From Bacteroidota bacterium (GTDB lineage Bacteria; Bacteroidota; Bacteroidia; Bacteroidales; JAAUTT01): a DNA stretch of 43,828 bases. The notes beneath the pieces were generated by a model. It did no database searches, was not told where the DNA came from, and worked only from the letters and a program-made list of their open reading frames with translations. The position numbers and the translations under genes were made by a program. Shown here piece by piece: positions 18,083-26,429 of the stretch (its first letter is position 1; every line of letters begins with the position of its first letter). The stretch covers positions 1 through 43,828 of the forward strand of contig JAEYWD010000116.1 in assembly GCA_023429135.1 (NCBI GenBank). Reading direction: 5' to 3'.

Positions 18083-18628
18083 TCATAATGACATAATGTC
18101 CCTGGCAACGATATTTAAATTATTGTTAAGCTGATGTCCGCAGCCAGATAATTTACGCACAGTTGCCTGCGGAAGCTTTTGCTCATACTGTTCGATGTGT
18201 TCAAATGGTATTTCCTCGTCTTCGCGGCAGTGGTAAAGATAAATGGGAACATCTCCAGGCACCCTTTCAGGAAAATTATCCTGTAATCTCAAACCCTGTT
18301 TCCAATCCTCGTCTCCTTCCCAAAAGGGTGTGGAGATTAAAAAAACTCCTAAATTCCTTTTTTTGATTTCTTTTTCGGTGAGATATTTCAGGAGCATAGA
18401 AGCTCCAAGAGAATGTCCCACTAAAATGATATCGCCGCTGATTCTGGAAATTTCTTCTTCTATCTGTTTTATTCTTCCGAAATCCGGGGTGGCTTCAGTA
18501 GGTAAAGGAGGATAATGCACTTCATAATGGTTGCCTAAAGCCTCTTTCAAAGAAGTGACAAGCCGAGAGTCTGCCTTATAATCGTCCTCTCCACCTCCAC
18601 CTTGTATAAATAGTACGTGCCTGATCAT
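18083..18628 (-). CDS. Small alpha/beta hydrolase (RBBP9/YdeN-like)
   Basis: Cytoplasmic serine hydrolase of 181 residues, the compact RBBP9/YdeN size. The nucleophile elbow is GHSLGAS with S73; D137 (in HCREDEEIP) and H165 (in GCGHQ) complete a plausible catalytic triad in the right order. The N-terminal MIRHVLFIQGGGG gives the oxyanion-hole glycine stretch. Substrate is unknown. It is convergent with the PAS regulator, with only 24 bases between the two stops and no clear terminator there. Start ATG 18628 lies about 58 bases downstream of the start predicted from its -7 box. Confidence 0.85.
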   Translation of the reverse strand: MIRHVLFIQGGGGEDDYKADSRLVTSLKEALGNHYEVHYPPLPTEATPDFGRIKQIEEEISRISGDIILVGHSLGASMLLKYLTEKEIKKRNLGVFLISTPFWEGDEDWKQGLRLQDNFPERVPGDVPIYLYHCREDEEIPFEHIEQYEQKLPQATVRKLSGCGHQLNNNLNIVARDIMSL

Positions 18629-18692
18629 AATGTAAGTTTTTAATATTGAATGTCAGTTCCGATTAAGCCTGAAAGCTGAATTATTAACAACA

Positions 18693-18700
18693 CAAAATTA
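18693..18700 (-). promoter_or_regulatory. -7 promoter box of the alpha/beta hydrolase
   Basis: On the minus strand this reads TAATTTTG, an exact TAnnTTTG match, 64 bases upstream of the ATG. No TTG lies at the ideal -33 distance. The rest of the 372-base gap 18629-19000 holds the cyd promoter and no gene. Confidence 0.4.
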
Positions 18701-18892
18701 CGGAGTCTTTTCATCAGCGTGGATAGTCAAAATTGCCAATCACGATGGGGTATTACGACATTATCAACCTCATAACCCCGAGCACAGCAAATACTACGAG
18801 AGCAAATAAGCCTAAATGCTAAACTTAATCATTTACCCGATTCAAAATCTTCATTTAAAATGAGTTAAACAAACTGACACCTGAGCTTGTAT

Positions 18893-18900
18893 TATATTTG
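18893..18900 (+). promoter_or_regulatory. -7 promoter box of the cyd operon
   Basis: TATATTTG matches TAnnTTTG exactly. Transcription would start near 18907 and leave a leader of about 95 bases before cydA. No TTG is at -33, which would fit a promoter needing an activator such as an oxygen-responsive regulator (inference). Confidence 0.45.
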
Positions 18901-19000
18901 TAATACCTCCCTGTAAAGGTTAATCCAAACCTATTTTCTATTTTCGAATCGGCATTACAGATACTATCGCTTTGAAAACTAAAACTAATCATTTGAACCT

Positions 19001-20539
19001 ATGACAAATTTTGATCCCGCACTGGTAGACTGGTCGAGGGCGCAATTTGCCCTTACAGCCATTTATCACTGGTTTTTTGTACCTCTCACCTTAGGGCTAT
19101 CTTTCATTGTGGCTTTTATGGAGTCCATTTATGTAAAAACAGGTAACGAGGAATGGAAGCGCATCACTAAATTCTGGATGACGCTTTTTGGTATAAACTT
19201 CGCCATTGGAGTAGCCACCGGAATAATTCTGGAGTTCGAATTCGGCACCAACTGGTCGAACTACTCCTGGTTTGTAGGCGATATCTTCGGAGCTCCTTTA
19301 GCTGTGGAAGGTATTATGGCTTTCTTTATCGAAAGCACCTTTGTTGCTGTTATGTTTTTCGGTTGGAATAAGGTAAGCAAGAAATTCCATCTTGCTTCGA
19401 CATGGTTAACTGCAATCGGAGCTAATTTATCGGCTTTATGGATTCTTGTTGCAAACTCCTGGATGCAGTATCCTACCGGAGTTCATTTCAATCCGGAAAC
19501 AGCCCGAAACGAGATGTCGAGCTTCTGGGAAGTGCTTTTCTCGCCTGTAGCTATCAATAAATTTCTGCATACCGTTTCTTCGGGTTATGTATTAGCGGCA
19601 GTGTTTGTAATAGGTGTAAGTTCATGGTTTCTGTTGAAACAACGTCAGGTACGGCTGGCCAAAATGAGTATGGTGGTTGCCGCGGTGTTTGGTTTGGTAA
19701 TGTCGGTTTTTATCATTCTCACAGGCGACCACTCGGCACGGTTGATGGCAAAATATCAGCCCATGAAATTTGCTGCTATGGAAAATGTTTATGAAGGACA
19801 GACCAAAGCTCCGCTGGTGGTTATAGGTTTATTCCAGAGCAAAAGTGAACCTACGGGTAAAGAAGAATTTGCAGCAAAACTGGAAATACCCAATTTTCTT
19901 TCGTCGATGGCCTTTATGGATGCCAATGCATATGTACCCGGCATTAAGGATATAATAGAAGGAAATGCTGAATATAATATAATGCCAACCTCCGAAAGAA
20001 TAGAAAAAGGCAAAGTTGCCATGAATGCCTTAAAAGAATATGGTGTAGCGCAAAAAACAAAAGATACAGCTAAAATGAGCGAGGCCGCTAAAATAATTGA
20101 CGAAAATTATCGTCACCTGGGCTATGGCAGTCTTTCTGCGCCAACCGATATTATTCCACCTGTAAAGCTTACATTTTACTCGTTCAGAACCATGGTAGGA
20201 CTCGGTTTCTGGTTTGTAATTCTGTTTGTACTGGCTTTGATCTACCTGATGAGAAACAAGATCGAAAACAAACGCTGGTTCCTCCGTGCAGCCCTCATCA
20301 GTATCCCGTTGGCTTACCTCGCATCGCAGTTAGGGTGGGTTGTAACGGAAGTAGGTCGCCAGCCCTGGGTTATTCAGGACCTGATGACTGTAGCCACTGG
20401 TGTTTCGCATATCAACACAGGGTCGGTTATCACAACCTTTTTCATTTTCTTAGTTGTATTTACAGTTTTGTTAATTGCCGAGGTAAAAATTATGGTAAAA
20501 CAAATTGGCCTTGGATTTAAAGATGGAGGAAACGAATAA
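19001..20539 (+). CDS. cydA: Cytochrome bd ubiquinol oxidase subunit I
   Basis: Inner-membrane catalytic subunit of cytochrome bd, which oxidises quinol and reduces oxygen to water with high affinity. It has 512 residues, close to the 522 of E. coli CydA. H23 in IYHWFFVPLTLG is the conserved haem ligand near the N-terminus; the second helix pair carries GAPLAVEGIMAFFIEST, and the other haem-ligand histidine is in NKFLHTVSSGY. The quinol-binding Q-loop follows ILTGDHSARLMAKYQPMKFA, and the conserved GRQPWVIQ lies near the end. The stop codon overlaps the cydB start by one base. An organism with both this oxidase and a class II reductase is suited to low and varying oxygen. Confidence 0.97.
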   Translation: MTNFDPALVDWSRAQFALTAIYHWFFVPLTLGLSFIVAFMESIYVKTGNEEWKRITKFWMTLFGINFAIGVATGIILEFEFGTNWSNYSWFVGDIFGAPLAVEGIMAFFIESTFVAVMFFGWNKVSKKFHLASTWLTAIGANLSALWILVANSWMQYPTGVHFNPETARNEMSSFWEVLFSPVAINKFLHTVSSGYVLAAVFVIGVSSWFLLKQRQVRLAKMSMVVAAVFGLVMSVFIILTGDHSARLMAKYQPMKFAAMENVYEGQTKAPLVVIGLFQSKSEPTGKEEFAAKLEIPNFLSSMAFMDANAYVPGIKDIIEGNAEYNIMPTSERIEKGKVAMNALKEYGVAQKTKDTAKMSEAAKIIDENYRHLGYGSLSAPTDIIPPVKLTFYSFRTMVGLGFWFVILFVLALIYLMRNKIENKRWFLRAALISIPLAYLASQLGWVVTEVGRQPWVIQDLMTVATGVSHINTGSVITTFFIFLVVFTVLLIAEVKIMVKQIGLGFKDGGNE

Positions 20540-21675
20540 TGTTTGAAACTTTATCGCATACAGCATTGCAGCATTACTGGTGGATTCTGGTATCGCTGCT
20601 CGGAGCAATTCTGGTATTCCTGTTGTTTGTACAGGGTGGCCAGTCGCTCATATATCAGCTTGGGAAAACTGCCGACAGCCGTAAACTCATTCTTAATACC
20701 GTTGGAAGTAAATGGGAATTTACCTTTACAACGCTGGTTACCTTCGGAGGTGCCTTTTTTGCATCGTTCCCTTTGTTTTACAGTACAAGTTTCAGTGGCG
20801 CTTACTGGGTCTGGTTTTTGATATTACTAGCATTTGTAGTTCAAGCCGTATCGTACGAATTCCGCTCAAAACCGGAGAATCTTCTTGGAACCAAAACTTT
20901 CGATGCATTTCTTTTCGTGAACGGACTTTTAGGCACCATTCTGTTAGGTGCTGCTGTCAGCACATTTTTTACAGGCTCAAACTTCACCATCGACAGTCAG
21001 CGACATTCCGAATGGACTATGGCAAGCAGGGGCCTGGAAGCTGCTTTGAATATTCAGAATTTATCGCTTGGTCTCGCTGTATTTTTCCTGTCTCGAGTGC
21101 TGGCAATCCTCTATTTCTTCAACACAATAAGCAATGGAGAGGTAATTGCTTCTTCCAGAAAACACTTGCTGTACAATGCAATTCCATTTGTTGTGTTTTT
21201 TCTGATGTTTGTCGGATTCTTAATTTTCTCCGAAGGATTTGCAGTAGACCCGGTATCGGGAGCAGTTACGATGGAACGGTTCAAGTACCTTCACAACTTA
21301 ATTCAAATGCCCCTGGTTTTAGTGTTATTTCTGATTGGTGTTGTGCTGGTACTTTCAGGGATTATTATGCCTGTGGTTTCTTTTGATAAATCGCGCGACA
21401 AAGCTATCTGGATGGCTGGAATCGGAACGATTTTAACCGTTTTCTCTTTATTTCTGGTGGCAGGGTTTAACAATACCGCCTTTTATCCGTCGGTTGCCGA
21501 CCTTCAAAGCTCGTTAACAATCGCAAACAGCTCTTCGAGCCATTATACACTTACGGCAATGAGTTATGTATCGCTGTTTATTCCCTTTGTACTGGCTTAT
21601 ATCGTTTATGCCTGGAGAGCTATAAACAACAAAAAAGCTGATGTAAAAGATTTGGAAAAAGAACACGTTTATTAA
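20539..21675 (+). CDS. cydB: Cytochrome bd ubiquinol oxidase subunit II
   Basis: Partner membrane subunit of cytochrome bd, 378 residues (379 in E. coli), with about eight or nine hydrophobic helices. The start QHYWWILVSLLGAILVFLLF and the stretch FVQGGQSLIYQLG match the family. Its ATG overlaps the cydA stop (TAATG), indicating translational coupling. The gene is followed after 17 bases by a 34-codon membrane ORF and then a terminator, so all three probably form one transcript. No cydC/cydD assembly genes are present in the window. Confidence 0.96.
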   Translation: MFETLSHTALQHYWWILVSLLGAILVFLLFVQGGQSLIYQLGKTADSRKLILNTVGSKWEFTFTTLVTFGGAFFASFPLFYSTSFSGAYWVWFLILLAFVVQAVSYEFRSKPENLLGTKTFDAFLFVNGLLGTILLGAAVSTFFTGSNFTIDSQRHSEWTMASRGLEAALNIQNLSLGLAVFFLSRVLAILYFFNTISNGEVIASSRKHLLYNAIPFVVFFLMFVGFLIFSEGFAVDPVSGAVTMERFKYLHNLIQMPLVLVLFLIGVVLVLSGIIMPVVSFDKSRDKAIWMAGIGTILTVFSLFLVAGFNNTAFYPSVADLQSSLTIANSSSSHYTLTAMSYVSLFIPFVLAYIVYAWRAINNKKADVKDLEKEHVY

Positions 21676-21692
21676 CCTTATAAATTGAAGCT

Positions 21693-21797
21693 ATGATTAC
21701 TCAGATCCTTTGGCTGGCCAGCCTTGTAGTCTTAATGTATGTCACCTACAAGATAACAGTAATGGTTTATAACCGTTTCGAAAAAAAACAACAATAG
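21693..21797 (+). CDS. 34-residue single-helix membrane peptide, CydX-like
   Basis: Small ORF between cydB and the operon terminator. ATG 21693 opens 34 codons: MITQILWLASLVVLMYVTYK begins the peptide, giving one hydrophobic helix (about residues 3-19), followed by ITVMVYNRFEKKQQ with a basic, polar end. Size, single helix, charged C-terminus and position match the small bd-oxidase subunits (CydX in E. coli, CydS in Geobacillus) that sit beside CydA and stabilise the haems. The sequence itself is not clearly alike, as expected for such short peptides. It lies inside the transcript, before the hairpin at 21826. Expression is not shown by sequence alone; the assignment is an inference from context. 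Confidence 0.65.
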   Translation: MITQILWLASLVVLMYVTYKITVMVYNRFEKKQQ

Positions 21798-21825
21798 AAC
21801 CCAATTATAAACCTAATGATTCTTT

Positions 21826-21871
21826 CCCTATACCGGACTGCAAATGCAAGCTGGTATAGGGTTTGACTTTT
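21826..21871 (+). terminator. Rho-independent terminator of the cyd operon
   Basis: CCCTATACC (21826-21834) pairs perfectly with GGTATAGGG (21853-21861), followed by the T-rich TTTGACTTTT. It lies 28 bases past the small ORF, which places that ORF inside the cyd transcript. Confidence 0.8.
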
Positions 21872-21901
21872 CTGCAGGTATGTAAACGGACTGTAATTCT
21901 T

Positions 21902-22723
21902 TCAATAACATCCGCCATCACGTCCATCCATGCGGATAACCTTTTCTCCGGGAAACGGCGTCCCGTCCAAAGCCTTCCACTCTCCTTTCTCCAGGCACCA
22001 GCGCTCTCTGTCTGGTTCTTTCCATATTCTTACAATGGCAAGCGTATCCATCAGACTATCAGGTCTTGTTTTCAAAACAGTACGCAAAAAAACATCAGGC
22101 GATTCGAAGGTTCCATCCTGCTTTTCGGAGCGTTCCAGAAAGAGTTTCTTGTTTTTCCACTTATAAGTATTGTATATGTAATAATTGCCTGCAATTCCGC
22201 TGATATCGAGCGAATACAGACGTTTCTTCACGCGGTCGCACTTTAAGGAGGTTAACAAACTCAACTCTTCACTTTCAATAAATTTCTTCTTTTTGGGATC
22301 GAACAGAAAAACGGTATACCAAAAGCTTTCAACACCAGAATTTGTAGGGATTTTCAAGTCGGCATATCCGTCGAAATTCAAATCTTCAGGATTGAAAATT
22401 AATTCGGGATCTTCAAGATATTCATCGGTTAAAAAGTCGACTTCGGTATGAACGGGTCCAAGTTTCTGATATACATTGTCAATATCGGGTTCTCTATAAA
22501 TATGGATTGAAAGATCGGTAGTATTAAATTCAATAAGCAGCTCGCCCAATTCTTTTTCAAAAAGATTTATAGATGTACTTTCTATGGCTCGGCCGAGCAA
22601 ATCATTCCCCGGAACGTTTGAAGCAGAATCAGCAATTTCCTTTTTTTCGCGGGAATCGAAAGTACAGGAAATTGATAAAAATAACGCGCCAAATGCTAAA
22701 AGCTTAATCATAAGGAGATTCAT
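21902..22723 (-). CDS. Lipoprotein with XAC2610-like calcium-motif domain
   Basis: Predicted lipoprotein of about 273 residues. The signal peptide ends in the lipobox LSISC. The frame extends four codons upstream to ATG 22735, but a perfect -7 box at 22743-22750 would start transcription near 22736, so ATG 22723 (MNLLMIKLL) or 22711 is preferred. In the middle, PEDLNFDGYADLKIPTN is an Asp-rich loop typical of the XAC2610-like proteins common in Bacteroidota, which have no proven function. The C-terminus (WCLEKGEWKALDG) is not recognised. It is convergent with the cyd operon and divergent from a metallophosphoesterase gene. Confidence 0.75.
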   Translation of the reverse strand: MNLLMIKLLAFGALFLSISCTFDSREKKEIADSASNVPGNDLLGRAIESTSINLFEKELGELLIEFNTTDLSIHIYREPDIDNVYQKLGPVHTEVDFLTDEYLEDPELIFNPEDLNFDGYADLKIPTNSGVESFWYTVFLFDPKKKKFIESEELSLLTSLKCDRVKKRLYSLDISGIAGNYYIYNTYKWKNKKLFLERSEKQDGTFESPDVFLRTVLKTRPDSLMDTLAIVRIWKEPDRERWCLEKGEWKALDGTPFPGEKVIRMDGRDGGCY

Positions 22724-22742
22724 AAAACAATTCACAACACTT

Positions 22743-22750
22743 CAAAAGTA
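22743..22750 (-). promoter_or_regulatory. -7 promoter box of the XAC2610-like lipoprotein
   Basis: The minus strand reads TACTTTTG, an exact TAnnTTTG match. A start point about seven bases on (near 22736) falls essentially at the first ATG (22735), arguing for one of the downstream ATGs as the true start. Confidence 0.45.
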
Positions 22751-22980
22751 GCAAGTTTCTTAAAATTAAATTCCGGAATTTAAAAGCATAGCTTGGGTAA
22801 AAATCGGATCGCCATGAAATTATGTCAGTTGTAAAAACTAAAGAGAAAAAAATTATGACAATGCTAAACCTTAGAATTACCGTGCATTGCCAAATAATAA
22901 AAAAAAATGTTGATTTTAGCCCGAAAATTGTTGAACAAAGCTCCAGCAATTTTGCTATTCAATAAATTTAACAATGCTTT

Positions 22981-24111
22981 ATGAATAAACTCGGTTTTTT
23001 GATTTTCTTTTCCCTCTATACGTTAATCAATTTTTACATTTTCTGGCGCGGACGGCAAGCTTTGCCAAAAGATACTCTTATTCAGACAATCTACTCCGTT
23101 GTGTTTGTGATTTTAGCTTATGGATATGTTATCTCAGTCTTTCTGGAAGGTAAAATTTCACCCTTGATTACAGCTATTGGCGATAATATTGGCGGAGTAT
23201 GGATTATATCCCTGATCTATTTTTTATTCATGGTTATACTGGCTGATGCTTTTCGGCTTGGTAATCACTTTTTCGGAATCTTTCCAGAGTTTGTCCGTGA
23301 AAATTATCAGCAGGTAAAACTCATTTATTTCGGTTCGGTTCTGTTGATCTTTGGGATACTTTTTACAATCGGCTACATCCGGTTTTCGAACCCTGTGCTG
23401 GTTAATTTAAATATTGAAGTGAATAAAGGCGCTCCCGGCCAGGAACCTCTGAATATTGTAGCAGTAAGCGATGTGCATCTGGGCGATATGATCAGAAAAA
23501 ACCGCCTGGCCAGGTATGTTGAGATGATTAACAAACATAACCCCGATTTAATATTGATTGCCGGCGACCTGTTCGACCGTAACCTCCATACCATAGAACG
23601 ACAGCAAATGGATACGGAACTGCGGAAGCTGGAAGCAAAATATGGCGTTTTTGCAATCCTGGGTAACCACGAATATTATGGTAATCTTAACAAGGCCATC
23701 GAAGTTATTAAAAAATCGGGAATTAACTTTCTTCGCGACACTACTGTAACTATAGACAATAAAGTAGTGCTGATAGGCCGGGACGACCGCACCAACCATC
23801 ACCGAAAACCACTTGGTCACCTCACTGAAAATATCAGAAAAGATCTGCCGGTTATTCTTTTGGATCACCAGCCATATCACCTGAAAGATGCTGTTGATAA
23901 CAACATCGATTTGCAAATATCAGGACATACCCATAATGGACAAATTTTCCCTTTTAATAAAATTGTTGCTCGGATGTATGAGTTAGGTTATGGTTATAAA
24001 AAGACAGGAAACACCCATTTTTATGTTTCGTCCGGTCTGGGATTGTGGGGAGCCCCAATCAGGTTGGGAACGCAGAGTGAAATAGTGAAAATAACTTTAA
24101 ACTTCAGGTAA
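22981..24111 (+). CDS. Membrane-anchored metallophosphoesterase (YaeI/YkuE-like)
   Basis: Inner-membrane phosphoesterase, 376 residues. Four hydrophobic helices occupy about 4-21, 35-54, 72-91 and 113-134, then a calcineurin-like domain with every metal motif intact: SDVHLGD (D164, H166), AGDLFDR (D196), GNHEYYG (N229, H230), DHQPYH and SGHTHNG (H316, H318). This matches the YkuE/YaeI class, often linked to cell-envelope lipid or nucleotide-lipid substrates, though the substrate here is unknown. The 245-base region upstream is shared with the divergent lipoprotein and shows no confident promoter in this direction. Contrast with the PUL phosphoesterase at 12782, whose first motif is altered. 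Confidence 0.9.
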   Translation: MNKLGFLIFFSLYTLINFYIFWRGRQALPKDTLIQTIYSVVFVILAYGYVISVFLEGKISPLITAIGDNIGGVWIISLIYFLFMVILADAFRLGNHFFGIFPEFVRENYQQVKLIYFGSVLLIFGILFTIGYIRFSNPVLVNLNIEVNKGAPGQEPLNIVAVSDVHLGDMIRKNRLARYVEMINKHNPDLILIAGDLFDRNLHTIERQQMDTELRKLEAKYGVFAILGNHEYYGNLNKAIEVIKKSGINFLRDTTVTIDNKVVLIGRDDRTNHHRKPLGHLTENIRKDLPVILLDHQPYHLKDAVDNNIDLQISGHTHNGQIFPFNKIVARMYELGYGYKKTGNTHFYVSSGLGLWGAPIRLGTQSEIVKITLNFR

Positions 24112-24213
24112 GAAATTGTACTTAAAAATGTTTCCTGAAAACAAGTATCGGAACAACATTTGATATCTCAAATTTTGTCATTTACTTTATATTTTTAGCT
24201 ATACATTTTTATT

Positions 24214-26232
24214 ATGCGCTCACTACTAACACTTACGCTGACTTTCATAGTTTTTCAGGGATTAATGGCGCAGGCGCCAAAGGAAAAATGGGGCAAACCA
24301 ACCAAAGAAGAACTAACAATGGCCTATTGTAGCCTCGATCCTGCAGCCGATGCTGCTGTTCTCAATAATTATGGTCATTATTATTTCGATCGCCATTACT
24401 ACTTCTCGGCTCAGGAATTACGTACAATTTACCATTACCAGGTCCGCACAAAAATATTTACCGAAGCCGGTAAAAAATATGCCACCATTAGTATCCCCTA
24501 CCAAGGGTACGACGAATATGAAAAAGTAGTGGAAATATCGGGTGTAACATACACTTATGAAGATGGAAAGGTTACAAAAACCAAAATGAAGCAGAAAAAC
24601 ATTCAGTGGACACGAAACGTCCGGAATATGTGGAATTGCACCTTTACCCTACCCAATGTAAAACCCGGATCGGTAATCGAATATTCCTATAAAATCGTCT
24701 CACTCGACCTCATAAAATTGCGCGATTGGATGTTCCAGCTCGACATACCGGTTTTACAAAGCGACATGACTTTAACTACACCCTACTTTTTCAATTTTGC
24801 TTTTTTCTCCAATATGCCGCAAGCAAAGCTCGACGTTAATCGCACCGAAACATCGCAATACATCCAGTTTTACCGTCCAAACATTTATTTTAATTGTATT
24901 AAAACACAACTTTCGGCCCGCAACACTCCTGCTTTTCGCAAGGAAATTTTTATGCCCGACAGCAGCCGACAGATTTTGAAGGGAGAATTCCTTCTTGCCT
25001 CGGCAGTTACCCGCCCAATTGAGTTTGCCCGATATCCCGATTATTACGTGGTACCATTCCTCAAACCTATTATGATTACAACTACCGAAAACCTTTATGA
25101 AACCAAAGAAAGGATATCGCTCTACAATTCTATTATGACCGGCTTCAGAATTACTGAAGGTATGGAATGGAAAGATTTTACCAAAAGACTAAGCAAAGAG
25201 CCCGATTTTGGCAAGAATATGCTTAAAGCTTTTGACGAAAACAAGAACCTGATCGACAGCTTCAGGCGTGTACCGGCTGGCCTGAAGCGCATGGTTGCTA
25301 TATACGATTACATAAGACAAAACATCCGGTGGAATGGCGAATTCAGAATATTGGCAAGCAATTCCATGGAAAAGATTTTTGAAAAGAAAACCGGTTACAG
25401 CTCCGATGTGAATATGCTTTTGATTAATACCCTTAACCGGGCTGGGGTACAGGCCCGTCCTGTTCTCATCAGCACAAAATCGTACGGCGAGGTTTACAAG
25501 GAACTGGGCTTCTTAAGGAAGTTCAACCACCTGATTGTTTCCGTGGAACTCGAAGGTAAAAGATACCTGCTCGATGCAACCGATCCAAACCGTCCATACG
25601 ATATTTTGAGCCTGGACGATCTGAATGGCGAAGGTTTGCTTATCAACCTGCTCGACTCGGGGTGGATCCCTATTTCAAGCACCGCAAACACAGAACTTAA
25701 TCAGACTGAAAAATATACAATAGACCAAAATGGCCAATACGAAGGAGAAGTTGTAACCTCGTTTACAGGACAACTGGCTCTGCAAAAGAGGAAAGAAGAA
25801 AATATTGGTACTCCGGACAATCTTCCGGTATCCATCAGGGAAACAACCCGGGGAAGTTTTATTTCAGCAGGCGATTCGTTGTTATTTGCCCCATTTAAAG
25901 AAAACTCCGTTATAGAAAACCCATTTACAGAAGAACAACGAATTCATCCGGTCGATTTAAAGTTCGAAAGATCTATTACCCGCGAAATAATTATAAATAT
26001 CCCAGAAGGTTATAAATTAACATCAATCCCGGGTAACAGAACCTTTGCTATGCAGGGAGAGTTTGCAACTTGTTCTTTAAATCATGAGTTGAACGAAAAC
26101 ATACTCAAATTAGTTTTCAGATTTGAGCTGAAAAACTCCTTTATACCGCCCCAGTTTTATGCCGATTTTAAACTTTTTGTTGAAACTGTTAAAGCCCTTG
26201 AAAGCGAAATGATAGTTTTAAAGAAGAGTTAA
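24214..26232 (+). CDS. DUF3857/transglutaminase-like exported protein, catalytic Cys replaced by Ser
   Basis: Exported protein of 672 residues; signal peptide about 1-20 (TFIVFQGLMAQ). The N-terminal DUF3857 region (about 60-220) contains KPGSVIEYSYKIVS. A transglutaminase-like core follows, with IYDYIRQNIRWNGE, then KKTGYSSDVNMLLINTLNRAG. In active members the G-x-C position carries the nucleophile; here it is S396. H439 (FNHLIVSV) and D454 (LLDATDP) of the triad are kept. A C-terminal DUF3858-like beta domain ends the protein. Loss of the cysteine is seen in related Bacteroidota proteins as I recall, so it may be a binding fold rather than an enzyme. The function is unknown. Downstream lies an unusual 21-bp repeat array. 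Confidence 0.85.
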   Translation: MRSLLTLTLTFIVFQGLMAQAPKEKWGKPTKEELTMAYCSLDPAADAAVLNNYGHYYFDRHYYFSAQELRTIYHYQVRTKIFTEAGKKYATISIPYQGYDEYEKVVEISGVTYTYEDGKVTKTKMKQKNIQWTRNVRNMWNCTFTLPNVKPGSVIEYSYKIVSLDLIKLRDWMFQLDIPVLQSDMTLTTPYFFNFAFFSNMPQAKLDVNRTETSQYIQFYRPNIYFNCIKTQLSARNTPAFRKEIFMPDSSRQILKGEFLLASAVTRPIEFARYPDYYVVPFLKPIMITTTENLYETKERISLYNSIMTGFRITEGMEWKDFTKRLSKEPDFGKNMLKAFDENKNLIDSFRRVPAGLKRMVAIYDYIRQNIRWNGEFRILASNSMEKIFEKKTGYSSDVNMLLINTLNRAGVQARPVLISTKSYGEVYKELGFLRKFNHLIVSVELEGKRYLLDATDPNRPYDILSLDDLNGEGLLINLLDSGWIPISSTANTELNQTEKYTIDQNGQYEGEVVTSFTGQLALQKRKEENIGTPDNLPVSIRETTRGSFISAGDSLLFAPFKENSVIENPFTEEQRIHPVDLKFERSITREIIINIPEGYKLTSIPGNRTFAMQGEFATCSLNHELNENILKLVFRFELKNSFIPPQFYADFKLFVETVKALESEMIVLKKS

Positions 26233-26248
26233 GGAGAGCCCCCTGCCC

Positions 26249-26374
26249 GATCGGAATTCCCGGCAACCGGATCAACCTTTTACCCTGTCGGATCAGGTTT
26301 TAAGGCAATCAGATCAACTTTTTCTTAAACCAGATCAACTTTTAGGGCGACCGGATCAGGTTTGGCGGGCTTTT
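26249..26374. repeat. Six-unit 21-bp tandem array (GATCARSTTTT core)
   Basis: GATC recurs at 26249, 26270, 26291, 26312, 26333 and 26354, exactly 21 bases apart each time. Units 2-6 begin GATCAACCTTTT, GATCAGGTTTTA, GATCAACTTTTT, GATCAACTTTTA and GATCAGGTTTGG; most units end in CCG, CCA, TCG or TCA. The first unit is divergent. The array fills the space between the DUF3857 stop and the porX promoter. Spacing of two helical turns suits protein binding. The pattern also resembles the multiple inner repeats at IS21-family ends. One frame is open through all units but has no start codon. Confidence 0.85.
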
Positions 26375-26382
26375 TAATTGTT

Positions 26383-26412
26383 TTGCAAACCAGCTCATAT
26401 TAAATACCTTTG
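26383..26412 (+). promoter_or_regulatory. porX promoter (TTG-N19-TACCTTTG)
   Basis: TTG at 26383-26385 and TACCTTTG at 26405-26412 are separated by exactly 19 bases, a full match to the Bacteroidota housekeeping promoter. Transcription should start near 26419, about 11 bases before the ATG, and the 21-bp array ends only 8 bases upstream of the -33 element. Confidence 0.75.
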
Positions 26413-26429
26413 CAAAACGTTTTATTGGT

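Noticed and set aside
20712..21386. 224-codon frame overlapping cydB in another frame
   Set aside because: It is fully contained in cydB, is rich in Cys, Arg and Phe, and shows no domain; a by-product of cydB codon use.
26249..26374. CRISPR array
   Set aside because: Units are contiguous 21-bp degenerate tandem repeats with no unique spacers, and no cas gene is present.
26222..26377. Heptapeptide-repeat peptide encoded by the 21-bp array
   Set aside because: One frame is open over all six units, but it is bounded by stops at 26219 and 26375 with no ATG, GTG or TTG start inside; it would need a frameshift from the gene before it.
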